From Capsaspora owczarzaki ATCC 30864 (lineage: Eukaryota; Opisthokonta; Filasterea): a stretch of 64,000 bases of DNA. The stretch is from assembly GCF_000151315.2 (NCBI RefSeq), contig NW_011887304.1:1-64000 (forward strand), in the 5' to 3' direction. The translations under genes and the position numbers were made by a program. The first letter of the stretch is position 1; each line of letters starts with the position of its first letter. Below are positions 33,367 through 44,600 of the stretch, piece by piece. The notes below the pieces were generated by a model. That model did not search any database and was not told where the DNA came from. It saw only the letters and a list, made by a program, of their open reading frames with translations.

Positions 33367-36300
33367 AAAGGCATTTTTGTCTGTATTGTTTTTTTTTTTT
33401 TTTTTTGTTTTTTTTTTTTTTTTTTTGGTATCGATGCTGTTTTGTCGCCCCGCTTCCTTCCATTGCGGTCGCTTTCAAAGGCAACACGCACTCGACACAA
33501 CACACACACACACAACGTCGCTTCTGTCAGCTTTGTGCCGCTTCGTGAAAAATCAAAAACGCGCCGAGGTGTGCCCTTTTTCACCGTCTTTTCTTGTTTT
33601 TTGTTTATGTTTTGATGCATCGGAACCGCAGCTGAAGAAAAAAAAAAAAAAAAAAAAAAAAAAGAGTCTTTCAAACAAGATTCGCATTTGACTTCAGATC
33701 TGGTTTTTGTTGGCGATGTCGAGTACTTTGTGCGCAGTGCAATGGTGTGCCTGCATGAATCGGAACAAAAACAAACCCCCCGCTTTCAAAAAAAAAAAAA
33801 AGCCCAACAAAAGCAAAACACAAGAAAGGAAGACAAAAACAAAAACAAGCACTTTGCTCCACCGACCATGCCGTGGATCAGATCGCCAGTCCCGATGAGC
33901 GGCAACGACGTTTGCCCGGCATCGATGTTGATGCGCGAGTGTGTAGCGGACGACCATTGGAGTCGTTTTTTTGGATTGGCAGCGCAATCTCGAAATGAGA
34001 TGTGTCAATGTTGTGATCAGTCTGATGTTTTTCCCCCCAGTTCCGCCCCTCGGCGCTGGGCTTCTCACCTTCCTTTCATCTACTCTGCCGTCTTGATTGA
34101 GTCTCCGTTTGTTGGTTTTTTATTGCTCCTCTCATCCAACCCGCCCACTCCGTTCCACCACGCACGCGTCCTTTTCTTTTCCAGATGTGGACGACTTTTC
34201 AACACACGACCATGGCTTTTGTTTGCTCACGACACCGGTTCGTCTCGCCCTCCCCCCTCCTTTTCTCTGTTTGGTACTTTGATTTGACAGCCCAATGTGT
34301 GTACAGCGGACCCGGCGCCCAGTACTCCCCATCCATGTCAACGGTTGTACTCTCGCAGGCTTCATGTTATGCGACCAAATTCAGCATCAGCGCTGCCAGA
34401 AACGTCTCGTCCGTCTCGGCTTACGGCGACGCGGGCAGTGGTATTGGTACACGACTCTGGAAGGCTGCGCTTTTCAACAGCGCCTTCACCCAGTTTTTCG
34501 ACATTCAGATCAACGCTGGAACAGGTGCGGGTTTGCGTATCTTTGATGTGTCTCCCATGGTGACTTTACAACCCGACACGTACTACTTGCGAGTGCATAA
34601 GTTTGCTGGTCCCAATGGGAACTGGCTCTGTAAGTGAACGTTGTTGTTTGGTGTCTACTGTTTCCCCCAAGTGTTTTGTATGTGGCCTGATACTGTTGGA
34701 TTGTTTCTTACGCTTTTTTTGAACGTTTCGTCGGTTTGTTTTTGTTTGTTTGTTTGTTTGCTCAACATTGAGCAGTGTCCAGCACGAATGTCGCGCCCGA
34801 CGCAACGACTGTCCAAATGGCCTGCACCGCCACAACTATTCTGGATGCAACCTCCTATCCCAACAATGATTTGATTGCGTATGTGAATTTTACCAGTTGG
34901 GACGATTCCGACGGAGACGGCGTGATGGATTGCAACGATGGGTGCCCGTACAATGCCGCGCTTCTCAGTCCCGTTCAGCGCTATCGCGATTGTACGTAGT
35001 CCATTGGCGGTTTAGTTTTGTCTGGCTGATGGGGGGGGGGCGCTTTCGTTCTTTCGTCTTGGACTGAAAAACTCAAAAATACTGCGTCTGCCCATTTTGG
35101 CCTGCATTGTTTGCCAACAACAGTGGATCTTGACGGATTTGGAAATCCTAGCAACCTTGTCGACACGTGCACCCCAAGCGCTCCTGGTTACACAGTCGAC
35201 CACACCGACTGTAACGATAACTGCTCCTCTTGCCACCCTGGAGCTACCGAGGTTTGCGACTATCTGGACAATGACTGCGACGGCTATGTTGATGAAGGAG
35301 TCAACATCACATATTATCGCGGTATGGAAGACAATCTGCTTTGAAAGTGTAGCTTTTGCGGCATCAACGTGTTGTTCTCACATTTTTGTTGGGTTTTTTT
35401 TTTTGTTTGTTTGTTGGAAACTTGTTGTCCGCCTAGATTTCGATGGAGACTCGCATGGCAATTTCTCGGACAAGATCGTCGCCTGCGCTCTCCCTGCAGG
35501 CTACGCCACATCCTCTGATGATTGCAATGACAACTGCTTCACTTGCCATCCTGGCGCAACCGAGGTTTGCGACTACTTGGACAACAATTGCAACAACCAA
35601 ATCGATGAGGGTCTCACCGTCGTGTATTTCCGAGGCAAGTCGCGAAGATTCTGTCTAGCGCTGCCCGGCATGCTTTCGCAGCACTCACCTCTGATGTTGT
35701 TTTTGCATTCATTTTGTTTTTTGTTGCTGTTGTGTTGTTGTTGCTTTGTTTTGTTTTGGTCTGGTTTGTTTCGTTCGCAGATGCTGACAACGATTCGTAT
35801 GGAGACGCGTCCACGCCGTCGAGCCCATTGTGCGAAGCCCCTCCCGGCTATGTGGTTAGCAACACCGATTGCAATGACAGCTGCTCATCGTGCTACCCGG
35901 GCGCGCCCGAGGTGTGTGATGAGTTGGACAACAACTGTGACACGCACATTGACGAGAATGTGCAAATTGAGGTCTTCCAAGGTAGAGTCGTACAGGCTTT
36001 CATATGCAGGGATGCTCGCTTTTTGATGACAATGCTCACACACCCACCCACCCCTTTGGTTTCTTGTGGGCATGTGATTTGGGCGCGTATTCTTTCGTCC
36101 AGATTCCGATCTCGACGGTTTTGGCGATGTCAACTACCCCTTCATGACTTGCGCCGTGTCTGTCGGGTTTTCTCTTCTGTCGACCGACTGCAACGATACA
36201 GATGCCAGCGTTCATCCCAACGCGACCGAGGTGTGCAACTGGATTGACGACAACTGCTCTGGAGCTGTTGACGAAGGTCTGCCCTTGCACAAATTCCGCT

Positions 36301-38411
36301 CCATTGCGCTCAACCAGACCTCGGGCACGTACGACTTCAAGGACGATTGTCGTGCTGGCCCTGGCTTTATGGCGGTGGAAACGCCGGAAGACTCGAGCGA
36401 CTCGTCTGCCGTCACCATTGGTGTCATCACTGGCATTGCTGGTCTGGCCGTGGTTCTCTTTATCATCATTCTTGTGCTGCGTCGTCGCAAAACCGTCGGA
36501 CCGCAGGGTGGGCTTGCGTACGCGTGGATGGGCGATCCTGGCAGCCTGACGCGGTCGAAGGCTGCGGAAATGATGGACCCAGAGTCCCAGGCCTTGTTGG
36601 CGTCCTTCCAAGGTGCTTTGCAAATCCACCGCGACTGGCTCGATTTGAAGGAAACCATTGGCCAAGGCGAGTTTGGCAAAGTCTACATTGCCTTCCTTGA
36701 TCGCACCATCGACCCGCTTGCTCTCCCAACCGACAAGCCAGCGGCAGCCCTCAGCACTGCCGTCGCTGTCGCACCCTCCGGTACCAAGGTTGCCGTCAAG
36801 GTAACAATGTTTTGCTGGTTGTTACAGTTGTTGTTGTTGGCTGGGTGGGTGCGTGTGGCGTGGAGATTGTACTGGGGTCTTTTTGTTTGTTTTTGGTCTT
36901 GCGGCGAGAAGGACAAACGGTCGGGTCTTGTTGCTCATCTTGCGCTGCGCTCGCTCTGCCATTTCATGTAGATGCTGCATTCCGATGCTTCTCAACGCGA
37001 ACGAAACGACTTTTTGAAAGAAGCGAGCATCATGAAAGACTTTGACCACGAGAATGTCATTCGCTTGATTGGCGCCGTGACAGCAGACCCGACCAAGCTG
37101 ATGATTGTGCTCGAGTTTGCGCATCAAGGTGACTTGAAAAAGTACATCAAGATGAGCGAGCTGTCGGAGGAAGCTCTGGCCAAGCTCCCGCCCAACCAAA
37201 CTGCCCCGCCTTCCAGCGTGCCGTTGCAGCAAATGCTTGGATTTGTTCGAGACGTGGCTCGTGGCATGACCTATCTTGCCAGCCGTCACTTTGTTCACCG
37301 TGACTTGGCCGCTCGCAACTGCATGCTCGTCGAGTCGTCCACTGGGCAGCTCGTTGCCAAAGTAGCAGACTTTGGCATGTCTCGCGACATTTACGAGTCT
37401 GACTATTACAAGAAGGCTGGCGTTGACAAGGGTATGTTTTTGCTTGTTCTTTTTGACTTGCGAACACAATGGTCGAGTAGGGGGGGGGTGAACGGTTTTG
37501 TTGTTGTTGTTTGTGCTAACTTGTATTCTTGTTTCCTGGCTTTTATTTGTTTTTTCTTGTGTTTGCTTTTCTTTACAACAGTACCGTTGAGGTGGATGGC
37601 TCCAGAGGCTCTTTCCAGTCGCAAGTACTCTGAAAAGACGGACGTCTGGAGCTTTGGTGTGGTCTGCTACGAAGTCTTGAGCGTCGCACAGCTGCCGTAT
37701 GGTCACATTGCGACGTCTGACTTGCTCGACTATTTGATGGCTGGCAAGCGCCTGCAGCGACCGGTTGGCTGCCCCGTCAGCCTGTACGGGCTCATGCTCA
37801 CGTGTTGGCAATTCAACGCCAACAACCGCCCGCGCTTTGAGACCATCTCCCGCGCGATGAACGACATTTTCGAGCACCCTGACGTGGTTCCATCATCATT
37901 GAGCCACTACCTGGAAATCACCCCATCTCCCGGCTCCTCTACTGAAGGCGAACTCTCGGCCAGCTCAAGCGACACGACGCCGCTTTCCGTCGCCGAAATC
38001 ATTCGACGCGGCGAGGTCACTGTTGCTCTCAAGCATTCTGGAAGTGAGGACTCCCTCAGCAAGGTGGGTGCCTCCTCCCACACGCTCATCGTGGCAGGAG
38101 ACGTGAGTCGAGCGTCGGCCGAGGCATCGGTCTCGGCAGCAACAGCCCTCGGCTCGCAAGACACGGGCGACTACTCGTTGACGCAGGATGCCCAGTTTTC
38201 ATCCGTAGAGATGCGCCATCGAATGGAATCAACCGCTGCACAAAAGCGCCGAGACGGGACCGTTACGGTCGACGTCAGCCACGAAAACGAGTCTTCAGTA
38301 TGTTCTACCCCAAGACAGCCGTGTGGTCATGCCCGAGTTCCAGGACAACAGCAGCGATTCCCACTACTGGAACGATCCCTGGCGAAGCCGTGTAATTTCG
38401 GCGGGGCCTGA
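33179..38411 (+). CDS. Receptor tyrosine kinase with tandem MopE-like metal-binding repeats
   Basis: Nine exons: 33179-33239, 34291-34629, 34776-34991, 35124-35321, 35437-35634, 35781-35981, 36103-36800, 36972-37431, 37582-38411; 1066 aa. Exon 1 codes a signal peptide (MPRQLFAALLLALALTHCVS). Residues about 21-205 are of unknown fold and end with an acidic DDSDGDGVMDCNDG loop. Four repeats of the putative metal-binding (MopE) type follow, about 206-455, each with DCND, then HPGATEVCDYLDNDCDG-like sequence. One transmembrane helix is at about 507-532. The kinase domain (about 585-880) has IGQGEFGKVY, VAVK (Lys 637), HRDLAARN, DFGMSRDIYESDYYKKAG and VPLRWMAPEAL. All catalytic residues are present. 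The YxxxYY activation loop resembles insulin-receptor-type kinases. The intron after exon 5 uses a GC donor (GAG|GCAAGT). The cytoplasmic tail is Ser/Thr-rich. The final 30 residues may be misread (see findings). Confidence 0.94.
33332..33426. repeat. Adjacent A33 and T18/T19 tracts in receptor kinase intron 1
   Basis: A run of 33 A (33332-33364) is followed 24 nt later by T runs at 33389-33406 and 33408-33426. The two arms are complementary and could fold into a long A-U hairpin in the transcript. Confidence 0.9.
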
Positions 38412-38749
38412 TCTTTGTGTGTGTCTGTTTGTGTGTTTTTGTTTGCTGGTTCTTTATTATTTGTGTACTGGTCCTCATTTTTTATGTGTCTGTTTTTATG
38501 CTCCGCTCCTGTCCAATGTTCCTTGTCTTGCGGTACTCGGTTCATACGTTGCGGCTTCGTTTGATACGTTGCTGCCTCGTGCAAATCGTTGCTGCGAGCG
38601 AGGTCGTTATTGCGTTGCCCAAAAGTTATGTTGCAATTCGCTTGCGGTAATACACAATTATTGTCGAATCAACCCTCCTAGAAGATAAAACTTGATCGGC
38701 TGGAGTGTTTCGTGCAACAAAAAAGGGCCACAACAAAAAAAACAAAAAG
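38412..38749. other. 3' flank of the receptor kinase gene
   Basis: 338 bp, T- and G-rich, with no gene visible. It ends at the T-run terminator of the 5S rRNA gene on the other strand. Confidence 0.55.
38735..38748 (-). terminator. RNA polymerase III terminator of the 5S rRNA gene
   Basis: On the minus strand the 5S 3' end is followed at once by C, then T5, G and T8. Runs of four or more T end Pol III transcription. Confidence 0.8.
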
Positions 38750-38868
38750 AGTTACAACAAGCAGTATTCCCGCGTGGTCTCCCACCGCAGTACTAACTAC
38801 TCTCATGGTGGTTTAACTTCGCAGAGCGGAACGGGATGCGGTGCATTCCACCAGATATGGCCGTAACT
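38750..38868 (-). rRNA. 5S ribosomal RNA
   Basis: 119 nt on the minus strand. The ends pair perfectly (5' AGTTAC with 3' GTAACT), forming helix I. The body holds conserved 5S blocks: ACGGCCATA near the start, GCGAAGTTAA in the loop region, GTTAGTACT and GGTGGGAGACC in the internal control (C box) region, and GGGAATAC near the end. It is a single copy here, not in an rDNA array, lying between the receptor kinase and uL24m genes. It looks intact and should be transcribed by Pol III. Confidence 0.95.
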
Positions 38869-39132
38869 GAAAGACAATAGGTGGGCAACAGCAGTAGAAG
38901 CGACAGGTCTGATTTGGGTTTCCGTTTTGGAAGGGGCGCGGTCGTTCCGTGCCACCTTTGCTTTGCGTGGGGTATTTTTTTTTCTGTCAAGACGGACCCT
39001 GCTAGGCAGTCTCAAGCTGTGTCCGAGCTGAGCTGCATTGTGAAGGCGTCAAACCGTCCCAATGAATTATTCTGAGCCACTCTTTTTATGGAAAGCTATG
39101 ACATTGTTCTTGTACAAAATAGTTTGGCATTG

Positions 39133-40464
39133 TTACAAACGAGGCAGTGAACTTGAATCCCGAGGAGATGGCTTTGCAGAGGAGGCAGAGGGACGTTTGC
39201 GAGCTGGTAGTCGCGGCGCGTTCATTGGCTCGCGTTGTGAAGCAACAGAAGCAGCGGCGACCGGCAAGCGCTTTGCAAGTCGCATTGTGGCCTCTGGACT
39301 GAGTTTGAATGGAGACGACGTTGCTGATGTAGACGCTTCGGAGGTCTGCTGAGCGGCGTGCAAGCCTTGTTCGACGTGGCGCAGATGAGCGCCGATAGAC
39401 TTGACGATGGCAGCGTGGAATGGAACGGTGTCAACAACAAAAGTCTTTTCCCTAGCGTCCAAGCCGGATGAAGTCTTGTACGAGTCTGAAGCGAGACGGG
39501 CCAGCAAGAAGGTGGAGCAAATTCCAAGAAAAAGGACGAAGCAAAAAAAAGTCAAAACAAAAAGTCAAAAACAAAAAGGCAAAAACAAAATCAAAAAGGA
39601 AAATGTAAGCACTGTTTAGGGGCAAGTCCACGGAAATCGTTGGCTAAAAGGCGAGGGAAGTGGTCTCACTTTTGTCTGTCCAGGTCAGTTGAGAAGCATG
39701 TTTCAGGATGCGCTGCTTCTTGTTGGACTTGAGGAATGCTCCAGACTTGACAGCGATGCGGATTCGCTTGCCAGACGGTGCTCGAGCGTACCGAATACGC
39801 GTCGGGATGCTGGTTTCAGCAAAATCTCACGGGGTCAGCAAACAAAAACAAAAGAACACATGGAGAGGCATTCAACATCGCGCAACGACAAAAACGCACT
39901 CGAGCACCGGGTCGATAACGTTGACGTGCTTGTACAAGATTGGCGATGGCATCTTCATTGGCACGCCGATGGCTTCAGTCTTCAAGGTACGGTTGACCTG
40001 CAACACCAAAACGAAACCCAAAAAAAACCAATACGAGGTGAGAACCGAGTTTCTATGGCGAATCAACCTTTGCTGCTTGATTCAGCCAGCAGCGACGCAT
40101 TTTTTCGGACTTGCCATGTTCACGCCTGCGACGGTGATGCGGCCGCTGCGACGGTAGATGGAGACGACTTCGCCGCGTTGGCCAATGTGCGGACCGCCGA
40201 CGATTTGCACCTGTCAATAAACAAGTCCCAGAACAGTGAGTTGGAGATTCACACGAACGGAACGGGTGTTGTGACAATTTCAGACCTGTCAATCTCAGAA
40301 TTTTAGGATGTTTTTTTTTTCTTTCTGCGTTTCTTCTGCATTTTTTTCTGTTTCGTGCTTCTTTCTCTTCTCTTCCGTTGCTGCTCTCTTCCAGTTGTGT
40401 ATGATTGCTGTCTTGGAATTGTGTTCACTTCCGAGCACAATCGAACGCGACGGCGCTCCAAAGC

Positions 40465-40507
<43 letters not shown>

Positions 40508-41039
40508 ATTTTGTTGATGATGATGTATGATGATGTATGCATGCATGGTCGAGTGTTATGAGAGTGAGAGTGAGAGTGAGTGAAAGTGAGCGAGAGCCGC
40601 GAGGAGAGGCAAAAGGAGCGATCTCTGCCATTCTCCACTCTCTCTGTCTCGCTCTCTCCCACTCCACCCGACTCTCACTCACTCGCAGTCACACTCAATC
40701 ACTCCATCACTCCATTGCTCGATTCACTCGTCAGTGCCCTCTCTATCTCTCGGTGGCTGCTCCTGGCTTCTGGCTCTGTTCCATTGCTCTTCCAGCTGTC
40801 TTCCTCCTCTTCCTCCTCCTCCTTCCCTCTTCCCTCCTCCCTCCCCCCTCTTCCTTCATTACCTTGTCGCCCTTGCGCAGCTTTGGCTTTGGGACGAGGT
40901 GCGGGGTGAGCAGGTCGAGCTTTTTGATCTTGCGCAGGTGGCGCATGTGCATCCCGAGCAGCATCTTGCGCATGTACACGGTCGACTGCTGGAACGCGTG
41001 GCCGAACGAACCGGCGCGAAGGAACCGCGGAAAGCCCAT
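39133..41039 (-). CDS. MRPL24: Mitochondrial large ribosomal subunit protein uL24m (MRPL24)
   Basis: Exons read leftward: 41039-40863, 40210-40115, 39997-39900, 39809-39670, 39485-39133; 287 aa. uL24m is an assembly-initiating protein of the mitoribosome large subunit. Exon 1 codes a basic N terminus and ends LRKGDK. Exon 2 continues VQIVGGPHIGQRGEVVSIYR, the KOW RNA-binding motif. Exons 3-4 code PSPILYKHVNVIDPVLD and TRIRYARAPSGKRIRIAVKS, which match the conserved middle of the family. Exon 5 adds an Ala/Ser-rich C-terminal part, longer than usual. The second intron uses a GC donor (ATG|GCAAGT); no nearby GT keeps the frame. Intron 1 (652 nt) contains a 39-T tract on the sense strand. Phases close across all five exons. 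Confidence 0.93.
40466..40504. repeat. 39-base A tract (T on the sense strand of uL24m intron 1)
   Basis: Uninterrupted A run on the plus strand inside the first intron of the uL24m gene. Confidence 0.9.
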
Positions 41040-41240
41040 CGTGAGAAAGAGAGAAAGAGAAAGTGAGAGTGAGAGTGAGAGAGTGAGAGAGTGGGTGAGT
41101 GAGAGAGAGAGGGAAAAAGAGAGGACTGAATAAGGATGAGAAGCTCAGAAAGAAAGAATAAAAGATCAAACAGTGGGGAAAGTGAAATAGGGAAGAGAGC
41201 AGAGAGATAGAGAGAAGAGAGAGAGCGGTATTGCAAAGTG

Positions 41241-41465
<225 letters not shown>

Positions 41466-41468
41466 CTC

Positions 41469-41512
41469 AATCTCACATTCAATCTCACATTCAATCTCAC
41501 ATTCAATCTCAC
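41469..41512. repeat. 12-nt tandem repeat (AATCTCACATTC)
   Basis: Three full copies and a partial one directly upstream of the SKI3 leader. Confidence 0.85.
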
Positions 41513-41659
41513 TCCATTCCCTTTTGCAAATAACAACGCAGTCCTGTCTTTCTGAGTTTGTTCTTCCATCGCTCTCAGTCACTCATTCTCAAAAAAACCA
41601 AACTTCACACACACACACACCACCACACGCACACACCTCACACTTCCCATCTCAAACAA

Positions 41660-44600
41660 ATGGACCACCGCGCCGAGCTCAAGCGCGCTCGCAAGCTGCT
41701 CTCGAGCGACCCCGCTGAAGCGGTGCAGTGCTGCAGAGACATCCTCAACGACAAGACTTTGCCCGTCCCTCAAGACGCACAGTACACTGCGCTCGTCTTC
41801 CTAGGCGCTGCACTCGAGGCCACCGCTGCTGCTGCTGCTGCTGCTGGATCTGCTGCTGCTGGATCTGCTGCTGCGGGATCAACTGGCGCAATGCAGGAGG
41901 CAGAGCAGAGCTACCGACGCGCTGCTGCACTCCAGCCGCGCAACCCGCTCGCTTGGCAAGGGCTCGACAAGCTCCTCACCAAGCAATCCCAATCGCAGCA
42001 GGGACAGCAGGGACAAGGACAAGGACAAGGGGCGAGTGGAGCACCGATGCTCGCCGTCCTGGCGCAGCTCACTCTGGCCTTCCTCGCTGCCAACGACCTC
42101 GCCAAGGCCGTGGATGCGTTCAACAGACTCGTTAGTCAGTCCCTGGCAAGCGGGAACTGGCAGGCCGCGTTCGATCTCGTCGCTCAACTCGTGCCGTTGC
42201 CACCATCCTCTTCTGCTGCTCCGTCTACGTCTGCCCCAAGCCCAAGCCAAGAGACAGCCGTGCTGCCTGTTGCACTCCTCGAGAAGGCGGCCGCGGATCT
42301 GATGGTCTTGTGGCTGGGTGCCCCAAAGCCATTGGGAACAACTCCAGCGCCCGCCATTCCCACTCTGGAACAAGTCGCATTCTACCTGCAACCCGCCACC
42401 GTCAATCCAGAGACGGCAGCAAACCTCGACTACCATCGGGCGCTCGTCACATACCTGCGGGAAGCCCGCTGCACAGCACTCGGCGCAGCGTGGTCTCAGC
42501 CCAGCTCTTCCAACTCGCAGCAAACAAGCAACTCAATCACATCGCAGCTCGCCCAAGCCGTCAAGCATCTCCTTGCTCAGTCTCCCGAGGATGCTCTTGC
42601 TGGCGAAGTCTCATTGGTGCTTTCCTTCGGCCAAGCTCACCGCGAATTGGTTGGACTGGCAGCAATGGACACACCTTCGCCGTCCTGCGCCGAAGCTCGC
42701 ACCAGCTGGTCCCAGCTTGTCGCTCACCACCCAACTTCACTCGCGGGAAAGGCTGCCAGTCTGCTTTTGCTCGACCCCTTCCAGCCTCCGCTGCAGCCGC
42801 TTGCAGAGTTGTGGGAGTCGCCTCTCACTCCCAAATCCTGGCTTCCACTGGCCCTTCTCACCTCCCGTGCTCAGCTCGCCAGCGGTGATGGTACGGCCGC
42901 CATTGAAACAGCCAAAGGCGTCCTTGGCCAGTGCACGCCAGGGTCTTGGCTGCCGACCTCCTCTTCCTCCGCCCCTCCTCGCCCGACCTCGGCTTCGGCG
43001 ACAGCGTCAACGGCGGCGGCCCCGCGCTTGCCAGCAGGCTTCCGCATTTCCGCATCAACATCGACTGCCCCCGCTGCTGCTGTCGTGCCGTCAACCTTTG
43101 CCAACGAACAGCCAGCGCACGTCGTGGCTGCATACCGCCACGCGCTTGAACTTGTGCTCGCCGAAGCCTACCTGTTGATCCAGGACGATGCTTTGCGCGC
43201 CAAGACTCTGGAACTGTGTGCTTCTGTCGAGTCATTTGTCAATGCCCCTGCTATTCAACAATCCTCTTCGCCTGCCGCTCCGCTCAGCCTTCAGGCGTTG
43301 CTCGTCCGAGGCGAACTGCACATGGTCGCTGCCGACTATCCGGCCGCCGCTGCAACGTTCAACAAGGTACTCGCCGCTGTGCCTTTGCACGCGAGAGGTC
43401 AAGCAGCCCTTGCATGGAGTCTCGTGCAGCAAGCGAAAACCCTGCCGCCAGCGTCTTGGTCGCATCCGCAGCCGCTAACGACAGCGCAATCCCTCTTGGA
43501 AGCAGCAGTTGCTGCCCGTCCCTCGGATTCTCAGTTGCAATTCCGTCTGGCTCTCTGTCTCTGGGCCGTTGCCGATCAGACCAAGGACAGCAACCCAGCA
43601 CCCATCTACGACCGCGTTTACTCGCATTTGCTGGCTGCCGCGCGCTTCAACGCGGCTGATGCTGAAATCTTTGCCCAGCTTGGTCTCTTGTTGCTGACTG
43701 TTCGGAAGCAGCCAGAGAGCGCCAAAAAGTGCCTTCTGAAGGCGGTTGGCTTGAATCCCTTGCACGAAGCCGCAGCGTCACAGCTCAGCGACCTCTACAC
43801 GGTGGATATTCGCGCGGCATGGCAGCAGCGCACGGAAAAGCTGCAAACGCTCAGTGAAACGGACAGCGTTGTCACTGCGCTGCAAGTGCAAGAGACTGCC
43901 CTGCGCCAAGCTGCTCTCGAACTGCACACGAACGTTGCCAACGCAGCCGGAGTTGGGCGCGCGCCGTGGGCATGGCTCCGCCGAGGTATCGAGCTGTTCG
44001 CACTGGGCCAGTTTAGCGATGCTGTCGTCTCCTTGCAGTCGGCCCTGCGCGGCGACTCGAAAAATTCGGCCGCGTGGCGCTGTCTCGCAGACACGTATAT
44101 TGCCCAGGGCAAGTACATTGCCTCGTTGCGTGCCTTCCAGCGATCGCTGGAGCTCGAGCCGAGCGCCGTGTACGCCATGCTGCAGATCGGTCGCATCCAC
44201 CTCATGCTGGGCGCCAGCGATACTGCCATTGCGCAGTACCTCGGCGCAGTTGATGCCGCTCGCCCAACCCACTGGTTTGTGCCGGCTCTCAAGGGTCTGG
44301 CCGAGGCGCTACTCACGAGCGCTCAGCAGTGTGTTGCAGTTGGGCGCGTCGGCAAGGCTGCAGACCACTTGCTGCATGCACTTCACGTGCTGAACGACGC
44401 ACCCCTCGCCCACAACAATGCTCCTCTGCTGTCCTTGGCAAAGCTTCGTGGAGACATTATTCTGCAATTCGCTGGGCTGCCCGTCAGCGAGTGCATTGGC
44501 GTCGACTGTACGACGTGGACGCGCGCTCGCGGCACACCGCGTGATGCTGCCGCTGTGCAAGCGACTTTGGCGTCTGCCAGCGCATTGGCCGCGGCAGTGG

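Noticed and set aside
33699-33746. Possible extra exon in receptor kinase intron 1 (DLVFVGDVEYFVRSAM)
   Set aside because: It has acceptor- and donor-like ends, but its phase (1 in, 0 out) would break the frame into exon 2, while the direct join closes.
34185-34246. Second candidate extra exon in the same intron (DVDDFSTHDHGF)
   Set aside because: Phase does not fit the following exon either; left as intron.
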